Shown here: in pieces, positions 9,153-17,627 of the stretch | Layout of the letters: each line of letters starts with the position of its first letter | How positions within the stretch are numbered: position 1 is the stretch's first letter | Assembly: GCF_004359985.1 (NCBI RefSeq) | Contig: NZ_SMRO01000003.1 | Span: 480,206 to 544,205, forward strand | DNA: 64,000 bases | Direction of reading: 5' to 3' | Origin: Paraburkholderia flava | GTDB taxonomy: Bacteria > Pseudomonadota > Gammaproteobacteria > Burkholderiales > Burkholderiaceae | Made by a program: the position numbers and the translations under genes | The notes under the pieces: generated by a model | Database searches by the model: none | What the model was told of the DNA's origin: nothing | What the model saw: the letters and a program-made list of their open reading frames with translations, nothing else

Positions 9153-9752
9153 ATGAAAACTCGGTTGTCCCGACGTATCGGGAGTCTTTTTGCCTTTTTT
9201 GTGCTGAGCGGTTGCGCGATGCCTCCAGGCCCCGCCGATCAGGCCGCCAACCCGGCGCTCAGCACGAAGAGCGCCCGCTCGACGGCCGCGCCGGTCGCTT
9301 ACGGCGGCGCGTTCGCGGTGCCGACGCCCGACGTCTCCGCAAACGACAAGTCCGACAAATCGCTGTCCGATGCCGAACCGCTGACGGATGGCCCGAACGT
9401 GGCCGACTTCCGTCAGACCGGTCGCGCGTCGTGGTACGGCGGCCGCTTCCATGGCCGGCGCACCGCGAACGGCGAGCGCTACGACATGCACGCGCTGACC
9501 GCTGCGCACCGCACGCTGCCGATGGGCTCGTACGTGCGCGTGACCAATCCGGCGACGTCGCGCTCGGTGGTCGTGCGGATCAACGATCGCGGACCGTACG
9601 CACGCGGCCGCATAATCGATTTGTCCTTGGCGGCTGCGCGCGAACTCGATCTGCAGCATGCCGGCACGGCGCGCGTGAAGATTGAAGGATTGAGTCAGCA
9701 GGAAGCGCGAGCTGCGCGTAATGAGACGCTCGCGGCGAATTCCGAGAAGTAA
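9153..9752 (+). CDS. rlpA: RlpA-like septal ring lipoprotein / lytic transglycosylase
   Basis: The protein is 199 aa from ATG 9153. The lipobox LSGC gives a lipidated Cys at residue 18. After a low-complexity linker, residues 85-185 form a double-psi beta-barrel with the RlpA signature: [25 protein letters not shown], then VRINDRGP with the catalytic Asp. The C-terminal SPOR domain of E. coli RlpA is missing. The family cleaves peptide-free glycan strands at the septum. It is followed by a strong terminator. Confidence 0.88.
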   Translation: MKTRLSRRIGSLFAFFVLSGCAMPPGPADQAANPALSTKSARSTAAPVAYGGAFAVPTPDVSANDKSDKSLSDAEPLTDGPNVADFRQTGRASWYGGRFHGRRTANGERYDMHALTAAHRTLPMGSYVRVTNPATSRSVVVRINDRGPYARGRIIDLSLAAARELDLQHAGTARVKIEGLSQQEARAARNETLAANSEK

Positions 9753-9793
9753 GCGGTGGCGGGTTCCGTCCCGCGCTGTGTCTTGAAATACCT

Positions 9794-9827
9794 CTGAAGG
9801 GCCGCTTTTGCGGCCCTTCAGTTTTTT
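9794..9827 (+). terminator. Terminator of rlpA, overlapping the rsmI stop codon
   Basis: A perfect 12-bp stem (arm CTGAAGGGCCGC) with loop TTTT is followed by six T. The 3' arm contains the minus-strand stop codon of rsmI (9818-9820), so one DNA segment serves as rlpA terminator and rsmI end. Confidence 0.95.
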
Positions 9828-10693
9828 CCGAGCGCGAGCGCGCGTGCGTACAGTACGTTGCGCGACGCGCCGGTGATCGATGCAGCCACCCGCACGGCGC
9901 TGCTCACCGACAACTCCTCCAGCAGCACACCCAGCAGCGCGTCGTGACTGTGTTCGTCGTCGGCCGCTTGCGATCCCTTCCCTTCCACGATCACGACGAA
10001 TTCGCCGCGCTGCCGGTTCGGATCTTCTGCGAGCCACGTTGGCCCTTCGGCCAGGGTGCAGCAGTGCAGCGTCTCATGTAATTTCGTCAGCTCGCGGGCG
10101 ATCAACAGACGTCGTTCGCCGCCGAATGCTTCAGCGAGCGCAGTGACGGTTTCGACGATTCGATGCGGCGCTTCGTAGAACACCATCGCATACGGATGCG
10201 TGGCGAGCGCTTGAAGGGCGGTCGCGCGCTGCTTCGTCTTCGGCGGCAGGAAGCCGAGAAAAGAAAATTGCTCTGCCCAGTCGCCGGCTGCACTCAGCGC
10301 GGTGGCGAGCGCGCTCGCGCCTGGCAACGGCACGACCGGAAAACCGGCCTCGCGCACAGCGTCGACGAGCTTGGCACCGGGATCGGAAATACCGGGCGTC
10401 CCCGCGTCGGACACATAAGCGACGCGCTCGCCGGCCTGCAGATACTCGACGATGCGTTGCGCGGCCGCGCGCTCGTTGTGCTGATGCACGGCGACGAGCG
10501 GCTTCGAGATGCCGTAGCGCGCGAGCAGTTGACCGGTGTTGCGCGTGTCCTCTGCGGCGATGCGGTCCGCGAGTCCGAGCACGTGCAGCGCGCGCAACGT
10601 GATGTCGGCGACGTTGCCGATCGGCGTCGCGACGACGTAGAGCGCGGACGCGGGGTACTGCTGGCCTTGTGCGAGTTCGGAAAGGGGAGTCAT
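9818..10693 (-). CDS. rsmI: 16S rRNA (cytidine-1402-2'-O)-methyltransferase
   Basis: The protein is 291 aa, the usual length. Motifs of the tetrapyrrole/RsmI methylase family: [10 protein letters not shown] near the N-terminus, [25 protein letters not shown] and PLPGASA, then FLGFLPPK. It methylates the 2'-OH of C1402 of 16S rRNA using SAM. The start was set at the ATG at 10691-10693. That codon overlaps the ATG of the divergent yraN gene in the tetramer CATG. The rsmI-yraN-diaA-BON order matches the yra cluster of E. coli, except for the orientation of rsmI. Confidence 0.95.
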   Translation of the reverse strand: MTPLSELAQGQQYPASALYVVATPIGNVADITLRALHVLGLADRIAAEDTRNTGQLLARYGISKPLVAVHQHNERAAAQRIVEYLQAGERVAYVSDAGTPGISDPGAKLVDAVREAGFPVVPLPGASALATALSAAGDWAEQFSFLGFLPPKTKQRATALQALATHPYAMVFYEAPHRIVETVTALAEAFGGERRLLIARELTKLHETLHCCTLAEGPTWLAEDPNRQRGEFVVIVEGKGSQAADDEHSHDALLGVLLEELSVSSAVRVAASITGASRNVLYARALALGKN

Positions 10694-11150
10694 GGGACGG
10701 AACACGCAGACAGATAAAGCAAGGCCGCCATTGTGCCACGCGGGCGCAGGCGCTCCGGACGATGCAACGTCACCGGACAGACAAGCGACACGATCCGTCG
10801 GCGCCGCATTCGAAGCACGAGCGCTCACGTTTCTTCAGCAGCAGCGACTACGCTTCGTGGCACGCAACGTGACGTGTCGCGGCGGCGAGATCGACCTCGT
10901 GATGCGCGACCGCGACGGCACGCTCGTGTTCGTCGAAGTGCGCGCGCGTACGCGGCGCGGTTACGGCGGCGCTGCTGCGAGCGTCGGCTGGCACAAGCGA
11001 CAGCGGCTGCTGCGTGCGGCCGAGCATGTTCTTGCCGGCGGCATCGCGGGTTGCGGTGACTCCACGCCGGCCTGCCGGTTCGACGTCGTCGCGTTCGAAA
11101 GCGGACGACTCGTCTGGCTGCGCGACGCATTTCGCGCCGACGACCGCTAA
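10692..11150 (+). CDS. yraN: UPF0102 (YraN) endonuclease-like protein
   Basis: The protein is 152 aa. After a poorly conserved 40-residue head comes the family core: [26 protein letters not shown] and VFVEVRAR. The E, D and ExK/R-like residues resemble the PD-(D/E)XK nuclease fold, so a role in DNA processing is inferred from fold. The ATG at 10692 shares bases with the rsmI start; GGGGAG is only two bases away, so a downstream TTG could be the true start. Confidence 0.85.
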   Translation: MGRNTQTDKARPPLCHAGAGAPDDATSPDRQATRSVGAAFEARALTFLQQQRLRFVARNVTCRGGEIDLVMRDRDGTLVFVEVRARTRRGYGGAAASVGWHKRQRLLRAAEHVLAGGIAGCGDSTPACRFDVVAFESGRLVWLRDAFRADDR

Positions 11151-11325
11151 AGCTCCGGATACCGCGCGCGAGTACGCTAAACTTGCGGACGCACAGGGGC
11201 CGATGCGTTTCATCGCGCCCGCCGGTACAAAGACGACGCTGACCCAGCGTCGTCCCTGAGCACCCTGTCCCAAGACACAGGCCGCGCGCGAGGCGGCCGC
11301 TCACGCAGTAGACGATAGAGAGTCG

Positions 11326-11913
11326 ATGTCAGTCGAACGCATTCAACAGCACTTCCGCGACAGCGCGGCTGTGCAACTCGAAGCCCTGGAAACGCTGTCG
11401 ATGCCGATCGCCGCGGCCATCGACACGATGTTCGCCGCGCTTGCCAACGGCAATCGCATTCTCGCGTGCGGCAACGGCGCGTCGGCTGCCGGCGCGCAGT
11501 ACTTTGCCGCGCTGCTCGTCGGTGGATTCGAGCGCGAACGGCCGGCGTTGCCGGCCATCGCGCTCTCCGCCGATGCCATCGTGCTGACCGCGATCGCCAA
11601 CGCCGAAGCGTTCGAGCAGATCTTCGCGAAACAGGTACGCGCGCTCGGTCAGCTGGGCGACGTGCTGCTCGCGATCGACGCATCGGGTGACGCCGCAAAC
11701 GTCCGCGCCGCAATCGACGATGCGCACGAACGCGAGATGACCGTCGTCGCGCTGACTGCCGGCGACGGCGGTTCGATCGGCGAAGCGCTGATAGATACCG
11801 ACGTCCACCTGTGCGTACCGACGGCACGCGCCGCGCGCATCCAGGAAATCCATTTGCTGACCATTCACTGCCTGTGCGACGGCATCGATGCCATGTTGCT
11901 CGGCGAAGATTGA
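11326..11913 (+). CDS. diaA: SIS-domain protein, DiaA type (annotated in relatives as phosphoheptose isomerase)
   Basis: The protein is 195 aa, the length of E. coli DiaA. The SIS fold shows GNGASAAGAQYFAALLVGGF, LPAIALSADAIVLTAIAN and ARIQEIHLLTIHCLCD. Where heptose isomerase GmhA has the catalytic Glu after HFA, this protein has Leu, as DiaA does, so initiation-factor function is favoured over isomerase activity. DiaA stimulates DnaA assembly at the replication origin. Its position between yraN and the BON lipoprotein gene supports orthology with diaA. Confidence 0.83.
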   Translation: MSVERIQQHFRDSAAVQLEALETLSMPIAAAIDTMFAALANGNRILACGNGASAAGAQYFAALLVGGFERERPALPAIALSADAIVLTAIANAEAFEQIFAKQVRALGQLGDVLLAIDASGDAANVRAAIDDAHEREMTVVALTAGDGGSIGEALIDTDVHLCVPTARAARIQEIHLLTIHCLCDGIDAMLLGED

Positions 11914-11944
11914 CCCGGAATTGACCCAGAAGGAGAGCTAGTTG

Positions 11945-12745
11945 ATGAGCGCATACCGCGTCAGAAAAACGCTTGTACGGACCACGCTCGTGGTGAGCCT
12001 CGCGGCCGGACTGGCCGCGACGTTACAGGGCTGTGTGCTGGCTGTCGCCGGCGCGGCGGGCGGCGGCGCGCTGATGGCGACCGACCGGCGCACGCTCGGC
12101 GCGCAGACCGAAGACCGCGAGATCCAGGTGAAGGCGCTGGCGCAGCTCAGCAACAACCTGCCCGACGCGGCGCACACCAACGTCACCGTGTTCAACCGGC
12201 GCGTGCTGATCACCGGCGAAGTACCGGACGATGCGTCGAAGCAGAAAGCCGAGACGATGATCCGCGGACTGAACAACGTCAACTCGATCGCCAACGAACT
12301 CGCGGTGCAGCCGGCCAGCTCGTTCTCATCGCGGACCAACGACACGTATCTCGAAGGCCGCGTGAAGACCGCGCTGATCGGCGAGAAGAATCTGTCCGCG
12401 AACAACTTCAAGGTGGTGTGCGAGCGCGGCATCATCTATCTGCTGGGCCTCGTGACCGTCGACGAAGGGAATCGCGGCGCCGATGCGGCGAGCCGCGTGC
12501 CGGGTGTCGTGCAGGTCGTGAAGGTGTTCCAGTACATCCAGTCGCCGGAAGCGGCGGCCGCTGCGGTGGCGGCATCGACGGTCTCGGCGCCGGATGCGGC
12601 ATCCGTACCGGCCGTGAGCGAACCGACGACCAGCGCGATACCGGATTCAACGGTGAGCGCGCGTCCGCTCGATCAGCAATCCCCCGCGCCGGTGACGAGT
12701 TCGGGCGCCGTGCATCCTGGCAATCCGGCCGCGCCGAAGCAATGA
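11945..12745 (+). CDS. BON-domain outer-membrane lipoprotein (DolP/YraP-like)
   Basis: The protein is 266 aa. The lipobox LQGC follows a hydrophobic signal, and two BON domains occupy about residues 65-130 and 145-210. The C-terminal 55 residues are an Ala/Pro/Ser-rich tail absent from E. coli DolP. In E. coli the orthologue binds anionic phospholipid at the division site and supports BAM activity. AGGAGA lies 9 bases before ATG 11945; a TTG three bases earlier is also in frame. Its stop overlaps the start of the cytochrome gene (ATGA). Confidence 0.9.
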   Translation: MSAYRVRKTLVRTTLVVSLAAGLAATLQGCVLAVAGAAGGGALMATDRRTLGAQTEDREIQVKALAQLSNNLPDAAHTNVTVFNRRVLITGEVPDDASKQKAETMIRGLNNVNSIANELAVQPASSFSSRTNDTYLEGRVKTALIGEKNLSANNFKVVCERGIIYLLGLVTVDEGNRGADAASRVPGVVQVVKVFQYIQSPEAAAAAVAASTVSAPDAASVPAVSEPTTSAIPDSTVSARPLDQQSPAPVTSSGAVHPGNPAAPKQ

Positions 12746-13089
12746 GCGTGGCGGTTTTGAGGCGCGCGGTTTTTGTATTGAGCGTCGCGTTGCTGGCTGG
12801 TTCTTCGGTTGCTCGTGCGGCCGATGTACCGGCCGGGCAACTCGTCGCGAGTCGCAATGCGTGCATGGGTTGTCATGCGGTGGATCGCAAGCTCGTCGGC
12901 CCTGCGTTTCAGCAGATCGCCGCGAAATATCGGGGCGATCTGCAGGCTCAGGGCAAGCTCGAGCGCAAGGTCAAGGACGGTGGATCGGGCGTGTGGGGTG
13001 TGATCCCGATGCCCTCCCATCCTTCGATGAGCGAGGCGGATATCCGGGTTGTCGTCGGCTGGGTATTGGCGGGCGCGCCGGCGAAGTGA
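12742..13089 (+). CDS. Class I c-type cytochrome
   Basis: The protein is 115 aa. The signal peptide ends near AARA. The heme motif CMGCH lies at about residues 41-45, and the Met ligand in IPMPSHP gives the cytochrome c551/c-552 pattern. It is a periplasmic electron carrier. It begins inside the stop codon of the BON lipoprotein gene, so it is probably co-transcribed and coupled. Confidence 0.92.
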   Translation: MSVAVLRRAVFVLSVALLAGSSVARAADVPAGQLVASRNACMGCHAVDRKLVGPAFQQIAAKYRGDLQAQGKLERKVKDGGSGVWGVIPMPSHPSMSEADIRVVVGWVLAGAPAK

Positions 13090-13103
13090 TCGGCCCCCGG
13101 GGC

Positions 13104-13134
13104 TTGGCAAAACGGAAATACGTTGTGCTAGAAT
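13104..13134 (+). promoter_or_regulatory. Promoter of tRNA-Ala
   Basis: TTGGCA (13104-13109) and TAGAAT (13129-13134) are separated by 19 bases. A TG dinucleotide one base before the -10 makes it an extended -10 site. The tRNA begins 12 bases after the -10. Confidence 0.65.
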
Positions 13135-13146
13135 CGCAGCTTCGTT

Positions 13147-13222
<76 letters not shown>

Positions 13223-13250
13223 ACGAATATTAGAAGTTCTGCCGTATTCG

Positions 13251-13286
13251 AAAACCCCGCTGGCCGTCAGGCTAGCGGGGTTTTTT
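13251..13286 (+). terminator. Terminator downstream of tRNA-Ala
   Basis: The arms ACCCCGCTGGCC and GGCTAGCGGGGT (one mismatch) around a short loop run into TTTTTT. Confidence 0.93.
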
Positions 13287-13490
13287 CTTTGCGGTTCCAT
13301 GCCGAGGGAATGTCCGAACCTCTGCGTTGCTTCGATCGCGAAATCTCCACGCTCTCAACAGCGCGAACGAGGAGACAACCCCACTGCATTCGCCTCGACA
13401 AAAAAGCACAACAGCCGGTGATATGCTCCGCAGCAAGCATCCGGAATTGAACAGCCGTTCCCTGCAACCTTGAAAGTCAGCCCTCCCGCC

Positions 13491-13910
13491 ATGCTCGCAA
13501 AGTACATCGTTGTTGCCGGCCTGATCGCGCTTTCCATTTCCCCCTGCGGGGCAGCAGAAACCGAGCCGATCGATAACGCTCTGCAGACCTGCCTTGCGCA
13601 AAAGGAAAATGAAACCACTGCAGGGATGGTCGAATGTTATGGCAAGGCCTACGCAGCCTGGGACAAAGAGCTGAACCGTACCTACGATCAATTGTCCCGA
13701 TCGCTCGACCCGGCATCGCGTGACCGGCTTCGCGCGGCACAGCGTCAATGGGTGGCTTTCCGCGACGCCGATACGGCCTTTCAGCGTCAGGAATTCATCA
13801 TCGGTAACGGGAAGTACGGCACGCTGACTCGCGTCACGCTCATTGCCGATAACGTCGACATGGTTCGCAAACGGGTGATGACACTTCGAACCTATGCGAA
13901 CCCCGACTGA
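13491..13910 (+). CDS. LprI-like exported protein (DUF1311)
   Basis: The protein is 139 aa from ATG 13491, where a signal peptide begins (MLAKYIVVAG, cleavage near GAA); a TTG at 13470 is also in frame. The mature part carries the lysozyme-inhibitor LprI N-terminal pattern: paired Cys, GMVECYGKAYAAWDKELNRTYDQL and RLRAAQRQWVAFRD. Members bind lysozyme or are of unknown function. A second member lies 400 bases downstream. Confidence 0.85.
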   Translation: MLAKYIVVAGLIALSISPCGAAETEPIDNALQTCLAQKENETTAGMVECYGKAYAAWDKELNRTYDQLSRSLDPASRDRLRAAQRQWVAFRDADTAFQRQEFIIGNGKYGTLTRVTLIADNVDMVRKRVMTLRTYANPD

Positions 13911-14074
13911 CGGTAGCGATCTCGAGCTTGGGGTGGCCCGCGATAACGAGCGTTCCCGTGCCGCGAAGAAGTAAAATCCCCATCACCTACGAGCCGGAGC
14001 GACGTCCAACATTTCCAGGACGTTCGATTCCAGCCTTGGACTGGACCAGCTAAACCACAAACCGGGAGGTATTC

Positions 14075-14203
14075 ATGTTAAAGCGCTTCGTAGCACTCGC
14101 CCTTCTGATGGGCGCCGCAGTTTCCCTGCTTGGCTGCAACACCGTAGCCGGCGCGGGTCAGGACATTTCCAACTCGGCGCGGACCGTTCAAAAGGCGCTG
14201 TAA
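14075..14203 (+). CDS. Entericidin A/B family lipoprotein
   Basis: The peptide is 42 aa. The signal MLKRFVALALLMG ends in the lipobox LLGC, followed by the short amphipathic tail NTVAGAGQDISNSA typical of entericidins. GGGAGG precedes the ATG. Entericidins are small outer-membrane-associated lipoproteins linked to stationary-phase lysis in E. coli. It lies between two LprI-like genes. Confidence 0.93.
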   Translation: MLKRFVALALLMGAAVSLLGCNTVAGAGQDISNSARTVQKAL

Positions 14204-14299
14204 TGAACGAGGGAGAGCGCGCATCGTCGGCAGCTGCTCTGAAAGAAACCGAACCGCACCGCACCGCACAGCGCATTCGATAGACCAAAGAACCGCTCG

Positions 14300-14740
14300 A
14301 TGAAAACGCGCCTCTCCCTCCTCCTGCTACTCGCCGTCGCCTCCACCCAGACATGGAGCGCCGAGCCTGCATCCGCAAACAGCCCTTACTCAAAAGACTA
14401 CGCAGCCTGCGTTAAAAAAGCCGGCCCCCCGGGCTTCTACGACCAATCCGCTACCGCCCGCTGCGACGAAGCCGAGGTCAAATTCCAGAAAGCCCGAATC
14501 AACACCGCCTACAACAAGATCCTGAAGATGTGGGCCAACGACCCCGCATCGATCGACAAGCTGAACAAGGCGCAAAAAGACTGGGTGCAATGGCGGGACA
14601 ACACGTACGCGTTGCTGCAGGAGAACGGCGGCTCGAACGGCCAGGTGGTCTACATCGTCAGCTCCGGCTTTCTGCTGAAGTCACTGGCCGATCAGGCGAA
14701 TCTGCTGGAAGGCATTCTCACCGCGAACGGCGGAAACTGA
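14300..14740 (+). CDS. LprI-like exported protein (DUF1311), second copy
   Basis: The protein is 146 aa with a signal peptide (MKTRLSLLLLLAVAS, cleavage near WSA). The mature part contains CDEAEVKFQKARINTAYNKIL and KLNKAQKDWVQWRDN, the same pattern as the gene at 13491. The two proteins are clearly diverged, so this is an old duplication or independent gain. The role is inferred as periplasmic; lysozyme inhibition is a family possibility only. Confidence 0.82.
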   Translation: MKTRLSLLLLLAVASTQTWSAEPASANSPYSKDYAACVKKAGPPGFYDQSATARCDEAEVKFQKARINTAYNKILKMWANDPASIDKLNKAQKDWVQWRDNTYALLQENGGSNGQVVYIVSSGFLLKSLADQANLLEGILTANGGN

Positions 14741-14771
14741 ACCCGCCCACGCGACAACGCCAGCAAAAGCC

Positions 14772-15233
14772 TCACTCCTCAAACATCGAATTCCCATTCG
14801 CCGACTTCTCGGGAATCGGCTGAATCACGTCCCAATGCTCGACGATTTTCGAGTCCTCGAGCTTGAAGATATCGACGATCGCAAGACCACGCGACGCGCC
14901 CGGTTCGCGCACCGCATGCACGTGCAGGATCACATAGTCGCCATCGGTGAATACCTTGGTGATCTCGCTATGCGAGTTCGGGTACTTCTCCTTCAGATAT
15001 TCGATGACCTTCCGAAAGCCTTCAGGCCCATCGGCAGCCAATGGATTGTGCTGCGTATACCGTGGCCCGACATACTTCAGCGCGGCATCCGCATCTTTCT
15101 GATTCAAGCCTTTTTCGTAGAACGCCAGCACGACTTCCTTGTTACGGGCTTCTTTCGCGGTATCGTGCGCAAAGGCCGCTGGAGCATTCGAAACCATCAG
15201 CACCAGCGCAAGAAAAGCAGGGATGAATTTCAT
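14772..15233 (-). CDS. Exported SnoaL/NTF2-like protein
   Basis: The protein is 153 aa. A signal peptide (cleavage near AFA-HD) precedes a cone-shaped NTF2-like domain with NKEVVLAFYEKGLNQKDADAA, YTQHNP and DGPEGFRKVIEYL, followed by IVEHWDVIQPIP at the C-terminus. This pattern is seen in predicted SnoaL-like aldol-condensation proteins. The start ATG is at 15231-15233. No partner gene suggests the substrate. Confidence 0.85.
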   Translation of the reverse strand: MKFIPAFLALVLMVSNAPAAFAHDTAKEARNKEVVLAFYEKGLNQKDADAALKYVGPRYTQHNPLAADGPEGFRKVIEYLKEKYPNSHSEITKVFTDGDYVILHVHAVREPGASRGLAIVDIFKLEDSKIVEHWDVIQPIPEKSANGNSMFEE

Positions 15234-15370
15234 CGGGCGGTCCTCACTGTGTAGGGCAACGGGGCGACAGAGCAACGTCTGGATTCGGGGAACTGAACAG
15301 CGCCTCCGATCATACTGGACGCGCATCCTCGATGCCTCGCACAGAAAACAACCGCCGTACTCAAATCCCC

Positions 15371-15505
15371 CTACCGCAGTGTTCGAAGCGCTGCCCGAAC
15401 CTCGCCGGCAAAAAGCGCAGGCTCTTCGCACGCAGCAAAATGTCCACCCTTATTGCGCGGGCGCGTGTTCACGGAGCCGGTCGACAACGAACCGGCGTCG
15501 GACAT
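15371..15505 (-). pseudogene. C-terminal remnant of an epoxide-hydrolase-like alpha/beta hydrolase
   Basis: A 44-codon minus-strand frame ends with NKGGHFAACEEP followed by LFAGEVRAALRTLR and stop. This is the classic end of epoxide-hydrolase-type alpha/beta hydrolases, including the catalytic His of GGHFA. Nothing resembling the rest of the enzyme is present upstream, where the Ohr gene begins. It is best read as a decayed gene tail. Confidence 0.65.
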
Positions 15506-15518
15506 CGATCAAGCCGCG

Positions 15519-15935
15519 TTAAACCGCCGTGATCACAACGTCGATATTTCCGCGCGTGGCCTTCGAATACGGACAAATCTGATGCGCCGCATCCGCGACG
15601 GCCTGCGCGACTTCGGTGTCGATGCCCGGCAGGCTGACGTTCAGTCGAGCCTGCAAAAAGAAGCCGTCGTCGTTCGTGACGAGATCGATTTCCGCATCGA
15701 CGGAGACGTCACGCGGCAGCTCGATCTTCATCTTCTGCGCGGCTCGACGCATTGCACCGATAAAGCATGCGGACCATCCTGCGGCGAGCAACTGTTCGGG
15801 ATTGGTGCCGGGCAGCGAGCTGCCAGGGGCGGACAGCTGCACGTCGAGGCGGTCATCCGAACTGCGCGACGTGCCGTCGCGGCCGCCGGTCGTGTGGGTC
15901 TTGGCGGTGTAGAGCACTTTGTCTGTCTGGTTCAT
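15519..15935 (-). CDS. Organic hydroperoxide resistance protein (Ohr/OsmC family)
   Basis: The protein is 138 aa, the length of Ohr. Both reactive cysteines are present: GWSACF and CPYSKATRGN. The N-terminal LYTAKTHTTGGRDG is the Ohr signature. It reduces organic peroxides with lipoylated proteins as electron donor. No OhrR regulator is next to it. Confidence 0.95.
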   Translation of the reverse strand: MNQTDKVLYTAKTHTTGGRDGTSRSSDDRLDVQLSAPGSSLPGTNPEQLLAAGWSACFIGAMRRAAQKMKIELPRDVSVDAEIDLVTNDDGFFLQARLNVSLPGIDTEVAQAVADAAHQICPYSKATRGNIDVVITAV

Positions 15936-15952
15936 GGTCGGTATCGAATCGG

Positions 15953-16246
15953 TTAGTGATGGGCGAAGGGCGAAGGCTCGGTGTCGCGCACGACGCGCAC
16001 GACACGAGCGCCGGACTCCGACGTCATATCGCGGGTGCCACCGTACGACTGCGCCGCGACGTCCGCGCGAGCCATCAACTCGGCCTGTTCTGCGCGGAAC
16101 GTCTGCACGCTTTGGCCGCGTTGCGATACGGGCGCGCCGGCCAGTGGGTTGTAGTACGGAGCGGGACCATAGCCGCTTGCGAAAGCAGGTGCTGCAACAG
16201 CAGCACTCGCAGCGACGAGCGCGGCAACGAAGAGACGCTTGATCAT
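15953..16246 (-). CDS. Small exported protein of unknown function
   Basis: The protein is 97 aa with a clear signal peptide (MIKRLFVAALVAASAAVAA, cleavage near AFA). The mature part is about 73 residues, with a Pro/Tyr-rich beginning (GYGPAPYYNPLAG) and no cysteines. It lies next to DUF4148-like genes on the same strand and resembles them only in the signal and in being a short exported protein. No function can be given. Confidence 0.7.
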   Translation of the reverse strand: MIKRLFVAALVAASAAVAAPAFASGYGPAPYYNPLAGAPVSQRGQSVQTFRAEQAELMARADVAAQSYGGTRDMTSESGARVVRVVRDTEPSPFAHH

Positions 16247-16309
16247 GATGAAACCTCTATAAGTAGTGAGTGAGCAGAACGCGATCTATCTCGATCGAAC
16301 GAAGCAGAT

Positions 16310-16546
16310 TCAACCGCCGCGATACAGATCCTTGACCGCAGCCAACTCGCCGTCATGCTGTGCACGCACCAGCTCCGCGCGAACCTGCGCACGCGTCTTC
16401 GGTGCGGTCTGGATCGCGCTCCAGTCCTGCGTCTGTTGCGTGGTGTAGTGAGCGGCGTTCGCATCGACAGCGTTCGCTGCATGAGCGGGGGCCGTTGCGG
16501 CGAAAGCGGCAAAACTCAGAGCCAGTGCAGTCATCGTTACTTTCAT
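16310..16546 (-). CDS. DUF4148-like small exported protein
   Basis: The protein is 78 aa with a signal peptide ending AHA-AN. The C-terminal KTRAQVRAELVRAQHDGEL is the DUF4148 core (TRAEVRAEL in other members). AAGGAG lies upstream of the start. It probably forms an operon with the 97-aa exported protein downstream. DUF4148 proteins are common in Burkholderia, often induced in stress, and their function is unknown. Confidence 0.82.
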   Translation of the reverse strand: MKVTMTALALSFAAFAATAPAHAANAVDANAAHYTTQQTQDWSAIQTAPKTRAQVRAELVRAQHDGELAAVKDLYRGG

Positions 16547-17053
16547 GTCGTTCTCCTTGAACGGTTTAACAGAGAGAGAAAATCCGCCCGGAGATCTGAA
16601 GGCTTGTTGCGTGAGCCAGATTCCGTCGTTGATGCATTAAAGCGAGCGGAGGTATCTGGCTTGTTTCAGGAGAGCGGCTTATTGCAATGCTGTGTATCCG
16701 TTCGAACGGCGTACACATTGAGAAACAAATCGAGTGAGTCGTCGTGCATGAACGGACACGGCGGCGATCGGTGAGATCAGGATGAGCGCGGGAGATAGCT
16801 GCGTATACGAAGCAAAGCGCGAAGCGAAGCGCAAACCGAAGCGCATCGAGAGGCCACGTTTTATCGCCTCTTTGTATCGCACTGTATCTACAACGTTGAG
16901 CGTTACATAACGTTGCACCGACGGACTTTATCGACATAAACCAGATACGTCCTCTGGTTCTAATGCTTCCACGCCAGCCGAACTGGCTTCACTGACCGAA
17001 AGCGCAAACGGGCGTTTGCGCAGGAAGACATTCATTACCTTGAGGTGTACATC
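16547..17053. promoter_or_regulatory. Divergent promoter region of the DUF4148 genes
   Basis: No gene is evident in these 507 bases. Two direct repeats TGTATC at 16873-16878 and 16883-16888, spaced exactly one helical turn apart, resemble sites for OmpR/PhoB-type regulators. Just after, CAACGTT (16891-16897) and AACGTTG (16909-16915) form an inverted repeat. Both lie upstream of the DUF4148 gene at 17054. The link to a regulator is inferred. Confidence 0.45.
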
Positions 17054-17401
17054 ATGAAACTCATTCAATCGCTCGTCGTTGCTGCTGTCGTTGCACTCCC
17101 GGCTCTTTCGTTCGCACAGTCGAGCCATCCTGTTACCCGTGCAGAAGTTCGTGCGGAACTCGTCGCGTTGCAGAAGGCCGGTTACAACCCGTCGACCGAT
17201 CAAACGCAGTACCCGCAGAACATCCTCGCCGCCGAAGCGCGTCTGAATGCGCAGAACGCACAGGGCGATGTGACTGCGTCGTCGTATGGTCCGTCGATGG
17301 CAGGTTCGTCGGCATCGGGCTCTTCGCATGTGATGCACCTGTCGCAGGCGCAGTCCGAGTCGGACGTGATCGGTCTCGGTCCGATCTACGCGAAGCCGTA
17401 A
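17054..17401 (+). CDS. DUF4148 domain exported protein
   Basis: The protein is 115 aa from ATG 17054, with GAGGTG upstream. After the signal peptide (cleavage at SFA-QS) comes the canonical DUF4148 block PVTRAEVRAELVALQKAGYN and PQNILAAEARLNAQ. A Ser/Gly-rich tail follows. It is a periplasmic protein of unknown role. Confidence 0.92.
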   Translation: MKLIQSLVVAAVVALPALSFAQSSHPVTRAEVRAELVALQKAGYNPSTDQTQYPQNILAAEARLNAQNAQGDVTASSYGPSMAGSSASGSSHVMHLSQAQSESDVIGLGPIYAKP

Positions 17402-17627
17402 TTTCCAGCTGTAGTCGTACCAGTAGCAACAGGCGCGAGGTTCGCGGGCCTTCATTCTTCCGGCCACACCTCGCGTCGTTTCGACTCAACCACAACGCGC
17501 ACACGTTCAGCGCATTGCCGGTTTCCTCTACCCGTTTGCTCACGGCACAAAAGCCGGATGCGTTTCTGTTTTCTCGAAAGCGCGCGGGTCTTTCAACAAA
17601 CACACACGATCATCAGGAGAGTCAATC

